From Phoronis ovalis (Eukaryota > Phoronida > Phoronidae): DNA of 12,500 bases. Below, piece by piece: positions 1-9,000 of this stretch (its first letter is position 1; every line of letters begins with the position of its first letter). The translations under genes and the position numbers were made by a program. Under the pieces are notes generated by a model, which was given only the letters and a program-made list of their open reading frames with translations, ran no database searches and was not told where the DNA came from. The stretch covers positions 1 to 12,500 of the forward strand of contig JAOXYB010037074.1 in the NCBI GenBank assembly GCA_028565635.1. The letters run 5' to 3'.

Positions 1-64
1 AATTCCAAAATTTATTTATGGATACAAACCTAAAATTAATCCAAATTATTTGCTGTAAGCAGTG

Positions 65-107
65 GGTAGCAATCCATATTTTTAAATATCTTTACGGTAG
101 CAATCCA
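65..107. repeat. Short direct repeat GGTAGCAATCCA
   Basis: The 12-mer GGTAGCAATCCA occurs at 65-76 and again at 96-107, 31 bp apart. A weaker CAATCCAAA follows near 135. This may be the remnant of a diverged tandem repeat or of a repeat tail. No family was recognised. Confidence 0.5.
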
Positions 108-236
108 AAAAATATACAGCTGAGTAAGGAGTATACAATCCAAATCCAAAATTTTCAACTGGGCTGCACACCCCCACCAAAAAATAACTTGAGTACCCCC
201 CGGGTAGCCCTGTAAGAGACAGTTAAGTTATATTTA

Positions 237-466
237 CACTGGGTTTTCCAAATAGTTCGAAGTCGGTTAAATATAAAAGTCACGGAGTGCGAGGAGCTCC
301 GCCTAGTCCGCCTGTGGCTTTTTTAGTCCGGAGAAAAGGGTAGATTTTGGAGGTGCGGACTGATCTTCCCCGTCTGCCATATCTGGAAGTGACCACCCTG
401 TACTGAATATAGGGAGAGACCACCGGGATTTTTAACCGACTTAAAACTTTTTGACAAAAACCCAGC
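237..466. mobile_element. MITE-like element with ~33-35 bp terminal inverted repeats
   Basis: The left arm (239-271) and the reverse complement of the right arm (431-465) share CTGGGTTTT at the outer end and an exact AAGTCGGTTAAA at the inner end, with AGTT and a few mismatches between. TTTA flanks both sides (233-236 and 467-470) and could be a target-site duplication, though the exact ends are uncertain. The interior is much richer in GC than the surrounding intron and has its own small inverted repeats (AGTCCG at 305-310 against CGGACT at 356-361). There is no ORF, as expected of a non-autonomous DNA transposon. The superfamily cannot be assigned from the sequence alone. Confidence 0.65.
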
Positions 467-570
467 TTTAATTTGAGTTTAATTGAGTTTCTTTAAAATT
501 ATGTCATTCGATAACACACAAACTAGTATGTTTTTGTTAACAAAACTAAATGGATTTCTTTCTGTTACAG

Positions 571-697
571 AAGTGTCATTGAATACTGGCAGAATAAAGG
601 AATAAAAGCGATAGTTTACGGAGCTGATAACATTCAAGAGAACGCATATTTTCGGGAACTCCTAAAAGTATCGTATGTAACTGATGTTGTCAACTGA
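571..697 (+). CDS. GDE1: Terminal exon of an upstream GDE1-like phosphodiesterase (partial)
   Basis: This is the last coding exon of a membrane glycerophosphodiester phosphodiesterase paralogue whose other exons lie left of the window. After a strong acceptor, one base completes a split codon, then 41 codons run to TGA at 695-697. The peptide has the layout of a GDE1 C-terminus: SVIEYWQNKGIKAIVYGADN, then ENAYF, then VSYVTD. Aligned without gaps to the last exon of the intact downstream gene (11039-11162) it matches at about 17 of 40 positions, including the Y-W pair, V-x-G, AYF and VSYxTD, and has the same intron phase. The two are therefore old, diverged tandem copies in the same orientation. 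Whether the rest of this copy is intact cannot be seen. Confidence 0.85.
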
Positions 698-1101
698 TGA
701 TAAACTTAATTTACAGTAACATAAAAATGTCAAATATGTACGAGCGTCGTGCTATAGAGAGGCAAGTGAACAAATATAGTAACCTTTGGATGAATCGTAC
801 TAAATATTAACAAAAGCGCCATGTGTGCATTGTGCACCGAAGAAATGTTAAGAAGGATGATGTAAACAAAATTTAAGATTGGAAATGCACTGGTAGTAGT
901 ATTTATTAAGTTGTAACAATGATGAACCAAATATATGACATGAAATATGAACTTTGAATTGGTATTTTCAATTCCTTCTATTTTACTAGACTTAAATTTC
1001 CAAAAAAATTTAGCTTAGCAGGGTGTGGGCGATCGAAACCAAAATCTCTGTTTTGTTGGACATCCGTGTATGGACGTGGCATCTCTGATTTAACAACGGT
1101 T

Positions 1102-1107
1102 AATAAA
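1102..1107 (+). terminator. Candidate polyadenylation signal AATAAA, upstream GDE1 copy
   Basis: This is the first canonical AATAAA on the + strand after the TGA at 695-697, about 405 nt downstream. It fits a moderate 3' UTR. Its use is inferred, and the hexamer is common by chance in AT-rich DNA. Confidence 0.35.
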
Positions 1108-2092
1108 TGGTCTGTCTAGACATACCAGTTTCACAACGAGTCAAAATATTTGAAATGAACTGTTTTCACTCAGCTTTTAGGTATAATGTTTATCTTATTG
1201 CAACATTTAAATACACAAAATTCTAATCCTCCTGGCTAGCTGGATAACTCTGTAAAAAACAAAGATTTGGCAAGGATCGTTCTCATACCGGTGTAGATGT
1301 AATTTGAAATTGTAACAAACCTCTGAATAGGATTAGTATCATGGTTAAAAGATGAATCTAAAGCAAATTCCGTTTACGAGCGTACGCTTGTACATTGCTT
1401 GGAGTATCTGTCATACGCATATATCCGGGGTGCCTGACTCAAGGGAATTACTGATATCCATGTTTGTGAATGGGTTTTTGAAAAAGCCCCTGAACGCGTT
1501 TTCCCATTTTTAAACTTGACCCCTTTTCACACACTAAGACATTTTAGATACCCGGAGTGCGGTGAGAAATTTTTGTATACCCTATATGCGTTGAGAATGT
1601 TTTTTTAAAACTCTTTTCACTACATTTAGTTATATACCTATAATACAATAGTGCAGTAAGTAAACTCACATAGGTCTCCATTGTGTAATAAAGGTACACT
1701 TTTGTATATTTTATTGAAAAATACAACCCTTGTTATATAACGCGCGTTAACGTGCTTTGCTTTTTAAAAATTACCCTGTTTAGCGTGTTTTTTTTTCAAA
1801 CATGCGTACCACGTCCCACTGATTTGAGTCCGACTCCGGGGGCATATCAGGTTGCATGATGGCAACTGAGGACCTGTCCTTTGCTACTTTGTTGAAGGCC
1901 GGTTGTAAGTTGTTACTCATGATGCTCTGCATTTATTCGAAACCTACCATACTATTATATATATTATTTTCGGAATTTCTTGATAGATGGTGGTGGAGAC
2001 ATTAGATGAGAATAAGAATAAATGAAAATTTAGTAGAATTAATATCGTTTTATTATAATTACTCATACTGTTATCATTCGTACAATAAAATA

Positions 2093-2098
2093 TTTATT
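2093..2098 (-). terminator. Candidate polyadenylation signal (AATAAA, minus strand), SLC15A4-like gene
   Basis: TTTATT on the + strand gives AATAAA on the minus strand, about 240 nt past the transporter stop codon. A second one lies at 2049-2054. Either would give an ordinary 3' UTR. Confidence 0.45.
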
Positions 2099-2337
2099 GC
2101 ATAGTATATCTGTTAGCCATTACTATATATTAATTTTTTGTTTCTTAGGTTATATTTTACATATTATACCATAAGAATTTACTATATTTATGTATAATTA
2201 TAGATAGTTTTTTTCAACAATCAAAAGTATGAACACAATTAACCGACAGTTGTGATTTACATGGATGTGGCTTAGATTATCAAACGCCATTAGAATAGTT
2301 TAAAGAAAATGCACAAATAGGCAGGGTCTTCAAATAT

Positions 2338-4143
2338 TCACTCTGTACTCAAATGTCCTGCTGATGAACTCTGTAAACTATTTCTATATATAGTACTAGA
2401 GCCCCGTCTATTAGTCGTCGCTGTACATCTAGTAGGTCGTAAAAGATTGTGTTTTCTAGTAAGAATTACAAACACTATCAGAGCCAAAAATTGGAAACCG
2501 GCTAAAACATAAAAATAGTAATCAAGGTGACAGTCCTTACAGCTTATGTTGCCGTGATCAACGGGGGAAAACCATGTACCTTGGAACCAATAGATGGATG
2601 CTGTACCTAAGAAACTGCCAATACCACTGAACAGCCAAAATAGACCCACTACAATACTTTGCATGGAGTAGGGAGCTTGACTACATGCAAATTCCAATCC
2701 AGCTACGCTAGCAAACGCTTCACTGATTCCTACCAGGGCATACTGTGGAGTTTGCCAAAAAATACTCATATCTGATGCACTATAGCTAGTCCCTGCAATT
2801 TCCTGGCTAAAATTACCACCACTGTTAAATATCTGTAGACGAACAGTCTCGACACCACCAGAGACTGCTACAGAAAACACTGCAAATAGCATACCCAGAC
2901 TTATTCTGTTCATTTTTGATAAGCTGTACCCAGATCTATCAAGTTTTGGAAAAATGATTCGATCCAGCAGTGGAATAAGCAATATTACAAATATGACATC
3001 AAGAAGCGAAAGAGAAGCTGCTGGAATTTGGAAATGGAATGTTTTGGAGATATTTGTTGGACCTAACCTCATATGAAGACCTTGAAATAAAAATGTCGAC
3101 TCCATTTGAAAATATACCAGCCAATAGGGAACAAGGGCTACAAAAACAACAAGTATGTTTCCCAGACATTTAACATCATTAACTAAACTTTCATGGAAGT
3201 TGCCACCATACTGAACTTTAGCTACATCTAAACAGCTTGGAGGGCGTTCGACAGAGTCAGAAATATTTGACATGTCATCCTTTCTTGAATTACAACAATT
3301 AATACTGATGGCTTCCTTGAGTACTCTAAAGACATTTATTAAAGCACTACCTGATGGTCTTTTATGTTGATAAATACATCCCGCTGATAAAAACACTATT
3401 GCAGCCAGCGCAAGACAAGATGCTGGTATAATGTAGCCTAGACAGAAATTTATTTCTTGCTGAACAAATGCAACCACTGTTAATGAAATGAATGCCCCAA
3501 CATTGACAGTCCAGTAATACCAATTAAAGAAAACACGCATTGCTTCCGGACCTTCTTGTCGTATTTGTATGGCACCAAATGGTGCCATATTTGCTTTCAC
3601 CATACCATTTCCAATTGCCATTATTATCAAAGCTGTATATACAGACCATGCACAAAGTTCTGGCCCCCCTTTAGCATGCTCTACAGAATGCATCCAGTTG
3701 CAGGATGAACTATTTGAACTGTTATGAGGACATAAAAAGCAATATAGATCATCGGCATTATGGTGTTTCTGGTAATTATTCCCAAGTGGAAAAGGATAAA
3801 GAAATGGAAAAATGGCATAACCACATAAATAAATCAAAAAAGCGATTGCGATTGTTTTAAAGTTACCTATGGTATCCCCTAAACATCCTCCAAGCAGTGC
3901 CATAATATAAGAAGTTGCACTAAATACTGCCAGTGCATTAACAGCATTGTAGGATGACCAATCCAGTGGATTCATATTTAAAAACAAAACCAAATTTCCA
4001 GAAATTCCATAATAGGCAATTCTTTCAAGAGCTTCGGCAACCAGTATAGCTGCACAAGCTAATCTTCTTCTGAATTTCGCCGAGGCAAGTTCAGATTCTA
4101 GATGTTTGTGAAGAAGAGCACGTCTTTCATCATCAGCTTCCAT
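2338..4143 (-). CDS. SLC15A4: SLC15A4/PHT1-like proton-coupled peptide/histidine transporter
   Basis: This intact single-exon ORF of 601 codons is a POT/PTR-family transporter that uses the proton gradient to move histidine and di/tripeptides, typically out of endolysosomes. The family signature ExxERxxYYG is at residues 37-46 in the first membrane segment, followed by NLVLFLN. GNGMVKANMAPFGA (178-191) and FFNWYYWTVNVGAFISL (205-221) match the central POT motifs. VPYWLVYFQM (338-347), QIPAASLSLLDV (372-383) and GISEAFASVAGLEFA (472-486) match the C-terminal half of SLC15A4. The N-terminus has an acidic dileucine-type signal, ERRALL (6-11), as expected for lysosomal sorting. A lumenal loop at about 120-165 has Cys residues and sequons at N141 and N144. 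The length is close to vertebrate SLC15A4 (about 577). It is divergent from the downstream GDE1 gene. Vertebrate SLC15A4 is split into several exons, so the intronless state is notable. SLC15A3 is the main alternative name. Confidence 0.92.
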   Translation of the reverse strand: MEADDERRALLHKHLESELASAKFRRRLACAAILVAEALERIAYYGISGNLVLFLNMNPLDWSSYNAVNALAVFSATSYIMALLGGCLGDTIGNFKTIAIAFLIYLCGYAIFPFLYPFPLGNNYQKHHNADDLYCFLCPHNSSNSSSCNWMHSVEHAKGGPELCAWSVYTALIIMAIGNGMVKANMAPFGAIQIRQEGPEAMRVFFNWYYWTVNVGAFISLTVVAFVQQEINFCLGYIIPASCLALAAIVFLSAGCIYQHKRPSGSALINVFRVLKEAISINCCNSRKDDMSNISDSVERPPSCLDVAKVQYGGNFHESLVNDVKCLGNILVVFVALVPYWLVYFQMESTFLFQGLHMRLGPTNISKTFHFQIPAASLSLLDVIFVILLIPLLDRIIFPKLDRSGYSLSKMNRISLGMLFAVFSVAVSGGVETVRLQIFNSGGNFSQEIAGTSYSASDMSIFWQTPQYALVGISEAFASVAGLEFACSQAPYSMQSIVVGLFWLFSGIGSFLGTASIYWFQGTWFSPVDHGNISCKDCHLDYYFYVLAGFQFLALIVFVILTRKHNLLRPTRCTATTNRRGSSTIYRNSLQSSSAGHLSTE

Positions 4144-4161
4144 ACTAGTACTTATTGTGTG

Positions 4162-4186
4162 GTGTTAACACAGTAATCAGATTACT
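4162..4186. repeat. Two abutting palindromes upstream of the SLC15A4-like ATG
   Basis: GTGTTAACAC (4162-4171) is a perfect 10-bp palindrome. It directly adjoins AGTAATC-A-GATTACT (4172-4186), a perfect 7-1-7 inverted repeat. They lie 19-43 bp upstream of the transporter start codon, in its 5' UTR or core promoter. They could be dimeric transcription-factor sites or a 5' UTR structure. Confidence 0.5.
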
Positions 4187-4619
4187 TGGTTGATAAATGA
4201 TTGTTTTATTGTGGTGCTAATCCATTCATACCCACTTTATCACCACGATAATTTAATTTACGTTAAAAGTTTTATTTATGCATCTATTTCATAAATTTCA
4301 TTCGTACACTCTGTTTGCATGATAATGTTTCGTCTCCAGTTTTGTCTTTACCGATTGTTGCATATCACATAAAAGTGGAGTCAATAATCTTGCTCCCTAT
4401 TTTTTTCCGAGTTCTTATTTCAGTTTATTTCAACACTTGGCAAGTTGTTTTTGTGAAATCTTTGTTGTTGCACACACACAAAAACTTTTCAATATTCTAT
4501 TCATCTGCTCTTTAGGCTGTAAAACTGAAAAAGAAATAAATTAACTGCGAAATTGTTTTAATTAACCAACCCAGGTTTTAATTTACTTCAAGACATAATA
4601 ATGATATGGCTGTCAATTC

Positions 4620-4636
4620 TCACGCATTTGGCGTGA
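4620..4636. repeat. Small hairpin TCACGC-ATTTG-GCGTGA
   Basis: A perfect 6-bp stem with a 5-nt loop, followed by further TCAC/CTCAC words up to about 4672, just before the minisatellite. The look is of a dispersed-repeat fragment, but no family could be confirmed from the sequence. Confidence 0.4.
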
Positions 4637-4680
4637 AAGTCACACATTTTTGTCTACCCTCATGCTCTCACTTAAAAGCA

Positions 4681-4749
4681 ACACTAAATCTCAAAATTAA
4701 ATTACACTAAATCTCAAAATTAAATTACACTAAATCTCAAAATTAAATT
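4681..4749. repeat. Minisatellite, three tandem copies of a 23-bp unit
   Basis: Three identical 23-bp units (4681-4703, 4704-4726, 4727-4749) start with ACACTAAATC and end with AAATT. A degenerate partial copy follows (AAACTAAAACAC). The perfect identity points to recent expansion or ongoing homogenisation, so copy number is likely to vary between individuals. Confidence 0.9.
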
Positions 4750-5487
4750 AAACTAAAACACAAACTTACACCAGGCACAATCACATTCCGCTGTTGTGAC
4801 CAGTGCCATGTGGTTGAAGACAATGAAATGTGGGCTAAAAATTAGAGATATTTGGTTTATGTACCATGTAACAGGATCACGATAAACTACCTGCTACCCC
4901 GTATAAAATATTGTTAAGAAAAAAAATCTGTTACAAGGAAATGACAACATTGAAGCCTGTCTCGTATAAGTTCGGCACCTCCGGTTCCTCGAAACATGTT
5001 CCTGCTAATATGTTACTCGAGTTCATTCCAACTTAACAGACTGAAGAAGATAACAAGCCAGGCAAGAAATACAGTTTGTAAAAATCTACTATATACATAA
5101 AGAAAGTTAACATCTTGCATATTAATACCTACATCGGAGTAAATTAAAAGTCACAGACACTTGTAAACGTAGATTTCAGTTACACTTTTCTACCTAGCAG
5201 TATAATCATACCAACTGACCGAGGACAGACAATAAATGGCATCACATGACAATAGTAGGGCGCAGAGCCCAGTTTTCTAATCATTGTCAGCTGACCTTTT
5301 ATTAATATTGTGTGTAGGCTCGATGCTCACTAAAGTAAGGCTGTCTACCAGAAAGCAAACTTGTACACTATTTTGAAACGTTGTCATTTTAAAATCTGTA
5401 GTAGTTGAAACAAATTTGCCAAATACGTATAACCAAAATCGCTATAATCATAGTATCCGGAAACAAACAACCTGTTGAAAATTTAGC

Positions 5488-5501
5488 GCGACATCTAGTG
5501 A
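5488..5501 (-). promoter_or_regulatory. CTCF-like motif (minus orientation)
   Basis: On the minus strand, TCACTAGATGTCGC matches the CTCF consensus CCASYAGRKGGCRS at 12 of 14 positions. It lies about 265 bp upstream of the GDE1 start codon and faces away from the second motif at 5690. Occupancy is inferred only. Confidence 0.3.
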
Positions 5502-5673
5502 GGAAAAGTTTCGAGTTGTATTGCTTCTATATAATACATATTAATCATTTGTCTATGGTGCAGTGAGTTTATTCTAACGTTATTGTCTGAAAAAAATAAA
5601 CAACCTATGTAAATATTGCTCAGATTCAAAAAGCAATTGACACTCGATTATAAGTTTCGTCAGGTTACTCAAA

Positions 5674-5683
5674 ACCGGAAGTA
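5674..5683 (+). promoter_or_regulatory. ETS-family site ACCGGAAGTA in GDE1 promoter
   Basis: This is an exact match to the ETS/GABPA consensus ACCGGAAGTA, 81-90 bp upstream of the GDE1 start codon. Such sites mark TATA-less housekeeping promoters near the start of transcription, which supports 5764 as the true first coding exon. A weaker ETS core (ATCCGGAAAC) is at 5455-5464. Confidence 0.5.
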
Positions 5684-5689
5684 CTTTTA

Positions 5690-5703
5690 ACACTAGATGG
5701 CAG
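5690..5703 (+). promoter_or_regulatory. CTCF-like motif (plus orientation)
   Basis: ACACTAGATGGCAG matches CCASYAGRKGGCRS at 13 of 14 positions. It lies 6 bp after the ETS site and about 60 bp before the GDE1 start codon. With the minus-oriented motif at 5488 it forms a divergent pair, an arrangement compatible with a boundary between the two divergent genes. Confidence 0.4.
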
Positions 5704-5763
5704 GCCATGTAGCGGAAACAGCTATATTCTATAAAGTTTTCAATATTTTTTATATATTTAAAA

Positions 5764-6054
5764 ATGTATGGACATACTTTGGTAACAAAACGGACATCTG
5801 GCATCATAGTTCTTCTAACAATCATTCAAATAGCTTTACAGAATATAACACTTAGTATAGCTAGTACGATTTTAGTACTGGCCCTTTTAAAATACATTCG
5901 CCTCCCCAATCCATTGAATTTTGCTTCTGGACAAGATAAAACGACAGAAAGAATTAAAGATAATTTTGTGTTGAACTACGACAAAATGTTAATTGTTGGC
6001 CATCGTGGTGCCGGTGAAAATGCGCCAGAAAATACTTTGGTGGCCGTAAGAGAA
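5764..6054 (+). CDS. GDE1: GDE1 exon 1: start, membrane anchor, HRG catalytic motif
   Basis: 97 codons from ATG. The ATG at 5764 opens a hydrophobic segment ending in LLKYIRLPNPL, which parallels the N-terminal membrane region of GDE1. The exon ends with GHRGAGENAPENT and LVAVRE just before donor GAA|GTAAGT (phase 0). H80 is the first catalytic His of the GDPD fold. Confidence 0.88.
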
Positions 6055-9000
6055 GTAAGTAGTATGTCACTTGTTACCTGAAATTCTGAGACTAATTTAT
6101 AATTAATATATCTAATAATAGTCGGATATAATTATTAATAGTTTCAGATATTACCTATAAAATGATGCTTGATAGTTGATACTTGATGCAAAAAAATCTG
6201 ATTAATAAAAAATCATGTGTGTCGTATAAAAATCTACAGAACTGCAACACTAGAGAGGATTGACATGGAATATTCCACTGAACAAATGATCGAGGGGTGT
6301 GGAAGAGTCAACTTACTATGTGCCAACAGGCATCAAGATGATGAGTAAGTAAAAGATTAGTATAAAAAAATTAGATTTGATTTGTACAGACAAAACAACC
6401 TGTTTTTAAGTGTAGCATAACATTTAGTCATGAGATTTTCCATACGTTTGCTACAGTATAAGAGCTTACGTATTAGTTACTATAATAGCCTTTATGCAAA
6501 TATTTATTGAAGGCTAAAGACGAGGGACTACATGGTGTTGAAGTGGATATGATACTGACCAGTGACGATGTTGCTGTTCTTATGCATGATGACACAGTCG
6601 ACAGAACAACAGATGGACATGGTTGTATTGCTAATATGTCGCTTAGTGAAGTGAGGAAGTTAAATGCAGCCCACTATCATCCTAACAAGTGTGTAATTAC
6701 ATAACTTATTCCAACAGCAATCTCTACAAAATATTGTGTCTTATATCTACATGTCTAGGACTAGCTGTGATAATTTTGGACTATTCTATATTATATGAAA
6801 AACACAAAAAAATTGAATCCCACTCGCATTCTATTATTTTGTATCAAATAAGTCTGATTTGCACAAACAATTTAAACATTTTATTTATATGATAGCTTAA
6901 AATAATCATAGGAATATGCAATTTGTGTTAAAGAACAATAAAGACATGTAATAATCTTACATTTGAAAGTTGCAATAATTTTGTCTGGTGCAATGAGTAT
7001 GCATGCATGGCCGCCATAATACCTGGGACTATCATAACGTACTTAGTTACAACAGTCCAATATTTTTTAAGATTTTCCTGTCTTTTCCAGCAAATGATAA
7101 AACCTTCACTAAAGCATTTGTGGGTTGCTTATGTATATGATGACTTTTGGCATATTGGATATCTGTGTTTGTGTATATGAATAAACTGTACCATATTTTC
7201 TCTAATAATCCCCCCTGCTAAAATAGCCCCCTCTAGCGATTAAAATAAATCAAAAATTGCCCAGGAGTTCGGTATTATTAAGACCCTTTAAATTAATGTG
7301 AAATAAAAAACTCTGTCTTAAAGCGGTATATTACTATTTATTAGTAATATTTCTCCACATTTTTGTTAATAATCTTTTTAGCTCGTAAAATATAGTTTGA
7401 AACAAGTAAATTAAATTGAAGTTCGGCTAAATAATCCGATTTATTGATAAGCTTGAAGTCTTTAAAATGTTCTTTATACATTGCAAAAAATGTTTGAAAA
7501 TTTTTTTTCAACCAGGACGGTTATTTTAGAAAATATGGTATATCTGAAAGAGTACTGCTCAGTTTCTAGTTTAACGCTCATACATAATATATATCTATCG
7601 TTATTACACAGTAATGTTATTAATGCATTTTTAGCAAACGATACTTGTAATATGTATATTCTTATTCAAAGGAACTGCACAATCTTAAATTAAAGTTTAG
7701 CTCATAGCCTTTGGACAATCCCAGCCCTGCTGATGATGTCACATTTAGTCTTTATTATTGTTTTCAGGGAAAAGTATCTTCACGAAAAAGTACCCACATT
7801 AGAAGAAGCTGTTCAGGAATGCTTAAAGCTTGGTCTCATGCTGTTTATCGATGTCAGAGGTTACAGTGAAAAAGTAAGTGGAGTACATTTCCTTCAAGTC
7901 ACATTTAAAACAACTGAGAAACAAAACATTGTTTTTAAAAGTTTACCTGAAATGCATGCAACCATAGCTCTTCCGTTACGATATTTCATAAGTGAAGCAC
8001 TTGAAAAACTGAAAGATCTGTTTTCGTAATTAGTGATGACACTAGATACTATTGAAAAACCGTTATACTCTTCTCATAGCTATTCCATTAGTTGATAAAC
8101 CCCCTATTTCCTGTTTGATAAAGAATGGTGCAAGCTACTATTTAATTTCACTATAGACTTTGGTTTACCCGACCTTAAAAAATCAGGAAACAAAATTTAC
8201 AGAAACAAATTATTGAGTAGAAGTATTATACTATATTGTACGACATATCAACTGGAAGTATTCTAATATTTTAAAACATAACTTCCATTGAATGTATGTT
8301 TGGTTTGCTTGTGTAATCATGGGCAATAGTTCTAGTATATATTAAGAAAGTCAATAATGATTATATTTCATTTAATAGTAGATAAAAGAATTCTACAGAA
8401 AATAGCGCCAGTTTCTAAACGGTATGTCATGTGCTATAGTTTCCACGCTATACTTTAACGTTTGCAGTGAATGTATGCGATATCACATGAAATATTATGA
8501 AACGCGAAAATTGGTAAAAAAGAACTGTATAAGCTAAAACAGTTTAAATAATATGCAAATTTTTGAAGGAAAAACTGACAAAGCCTTAAAGTTTAATTTT
8601 TTGTCTTAAAACTTTCTTAATTCTTTTTTTTTACCAAGTAATAATCATAAATTTAATCATTTGTATAAAATGCATTTATAAAATGAGTACATGGTGAGAT
8701 TTACTACCCATAACTCATATTCGAAACTTTATCCTGTTCATAAAACAACCTCCTGTGGTACTCAGAGGTACTAAAGCTGGGACATCAGTAGGCAAAAGTC
8801 GGTGAAAATCTCTCCAATGCAGAATACAAAATACTCTGAGTATTCTGGAAAGTTTAGCACATGCACCGGTAGATTCATACATTTAATAGAAATCCCTGGC
8901 TTCAAATGTAAAAATTGTACTAGTGGGAACCGGCAAATGAATCTGAAATTCTGGATGTGTTTACCCAGATCTATTTATCACTAGAGAGTAAAAAGTGGGA

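Larger units (their letters stand above)
1..570 (+). other. Last intron (3' part) of upstream GDE1-like gene
   Basis: This stretch runs up to a good acceptor (TTTCTTTCTGTTACAG, AG at 569-570) and has no supported coding exon. It holds a short direct repeat near the left edge and a MITE-like element at about 237-466. The neighbouring exon begins with one base that completes a split codon, so the intron is phase 2, the same phase as the last intron of the downstream GDE1 copy. Confidence 0.7.
698..2337. other. Intergenic region between convergent GDE1-like and SLC15A4-like genes
   Basis: The first part is presumably 3' UTR of the upstream GDE1 copy, with an AATAAA at 1102-1107. The left-facing SLC15A4-like gene has its own signals at 2093-2098 and 2049-2054. 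Between about 1400 and 1960 lies a stretch of distinct composition (CCCGGAGTGCGG near 1553, GTCCGACTCCGGGGGC near 1828, CGCGCGTTAACG near 1741) that looks like a dispersed repeat, but I could not name a family. Short ORFs here have no recognisable motifs and are not called. Confidence 0.5.
4144..5763. other. Divergent intergenic/promoter region (SLC15A4-like and GDE1)
   Basis: This region of about 1.6 kb lies between two start codons facing away from each other, and no coding exon was found in it. It contains two abutting palindromes just upstream of the transporter ATG, a small hairpin at 4620-4636, a three-copy 23-bp tandem repeat, E-box-like palindromes near 5242 and 5286, and an ETS site plus CTCF-like motifs near the GDE1 start. 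A 5' UTR intron for either gene cannot be excluded. Confidence 0.6.

Noticed and set aside
251-265. tRNA B-box-like GTTCGAAGTC suggesting a tRNA-derived SINE
   Set aside because: No A-box at the right distance, and the sequence is explained by the inverted repeat arm of the MITE-like element.
1544-1726. 60-codon minus-strand ORF in the intergenic block
   Set aside because: Low-complexity, AT-rich translation with no motif or splice context.
5580-5825. 81-codon minus-strand ORF overlapping the GDE1 promoter and start
   Set aside because: It covers the ETS/CTCF-like promoter and the first exon in antisense, and has no recognisable features.
6240-6345. Short open stretch in GDE1 intron 1 bounded by AG and a consensus GTAAGT
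   Set aside because: No acceptor choice gives a phase-0 cassette with length divisible by three and an open frame. The peptide has no resemblance to GDE1, and exons 1 and 2 already join in frame.
7081-7140. Acceptor-like CCTGTCTTTTCCAG at about 7100 in intron 2
   Set aside because: No open frame with GDE1 similarity follows, and exon 3 is accounted for at 7768.
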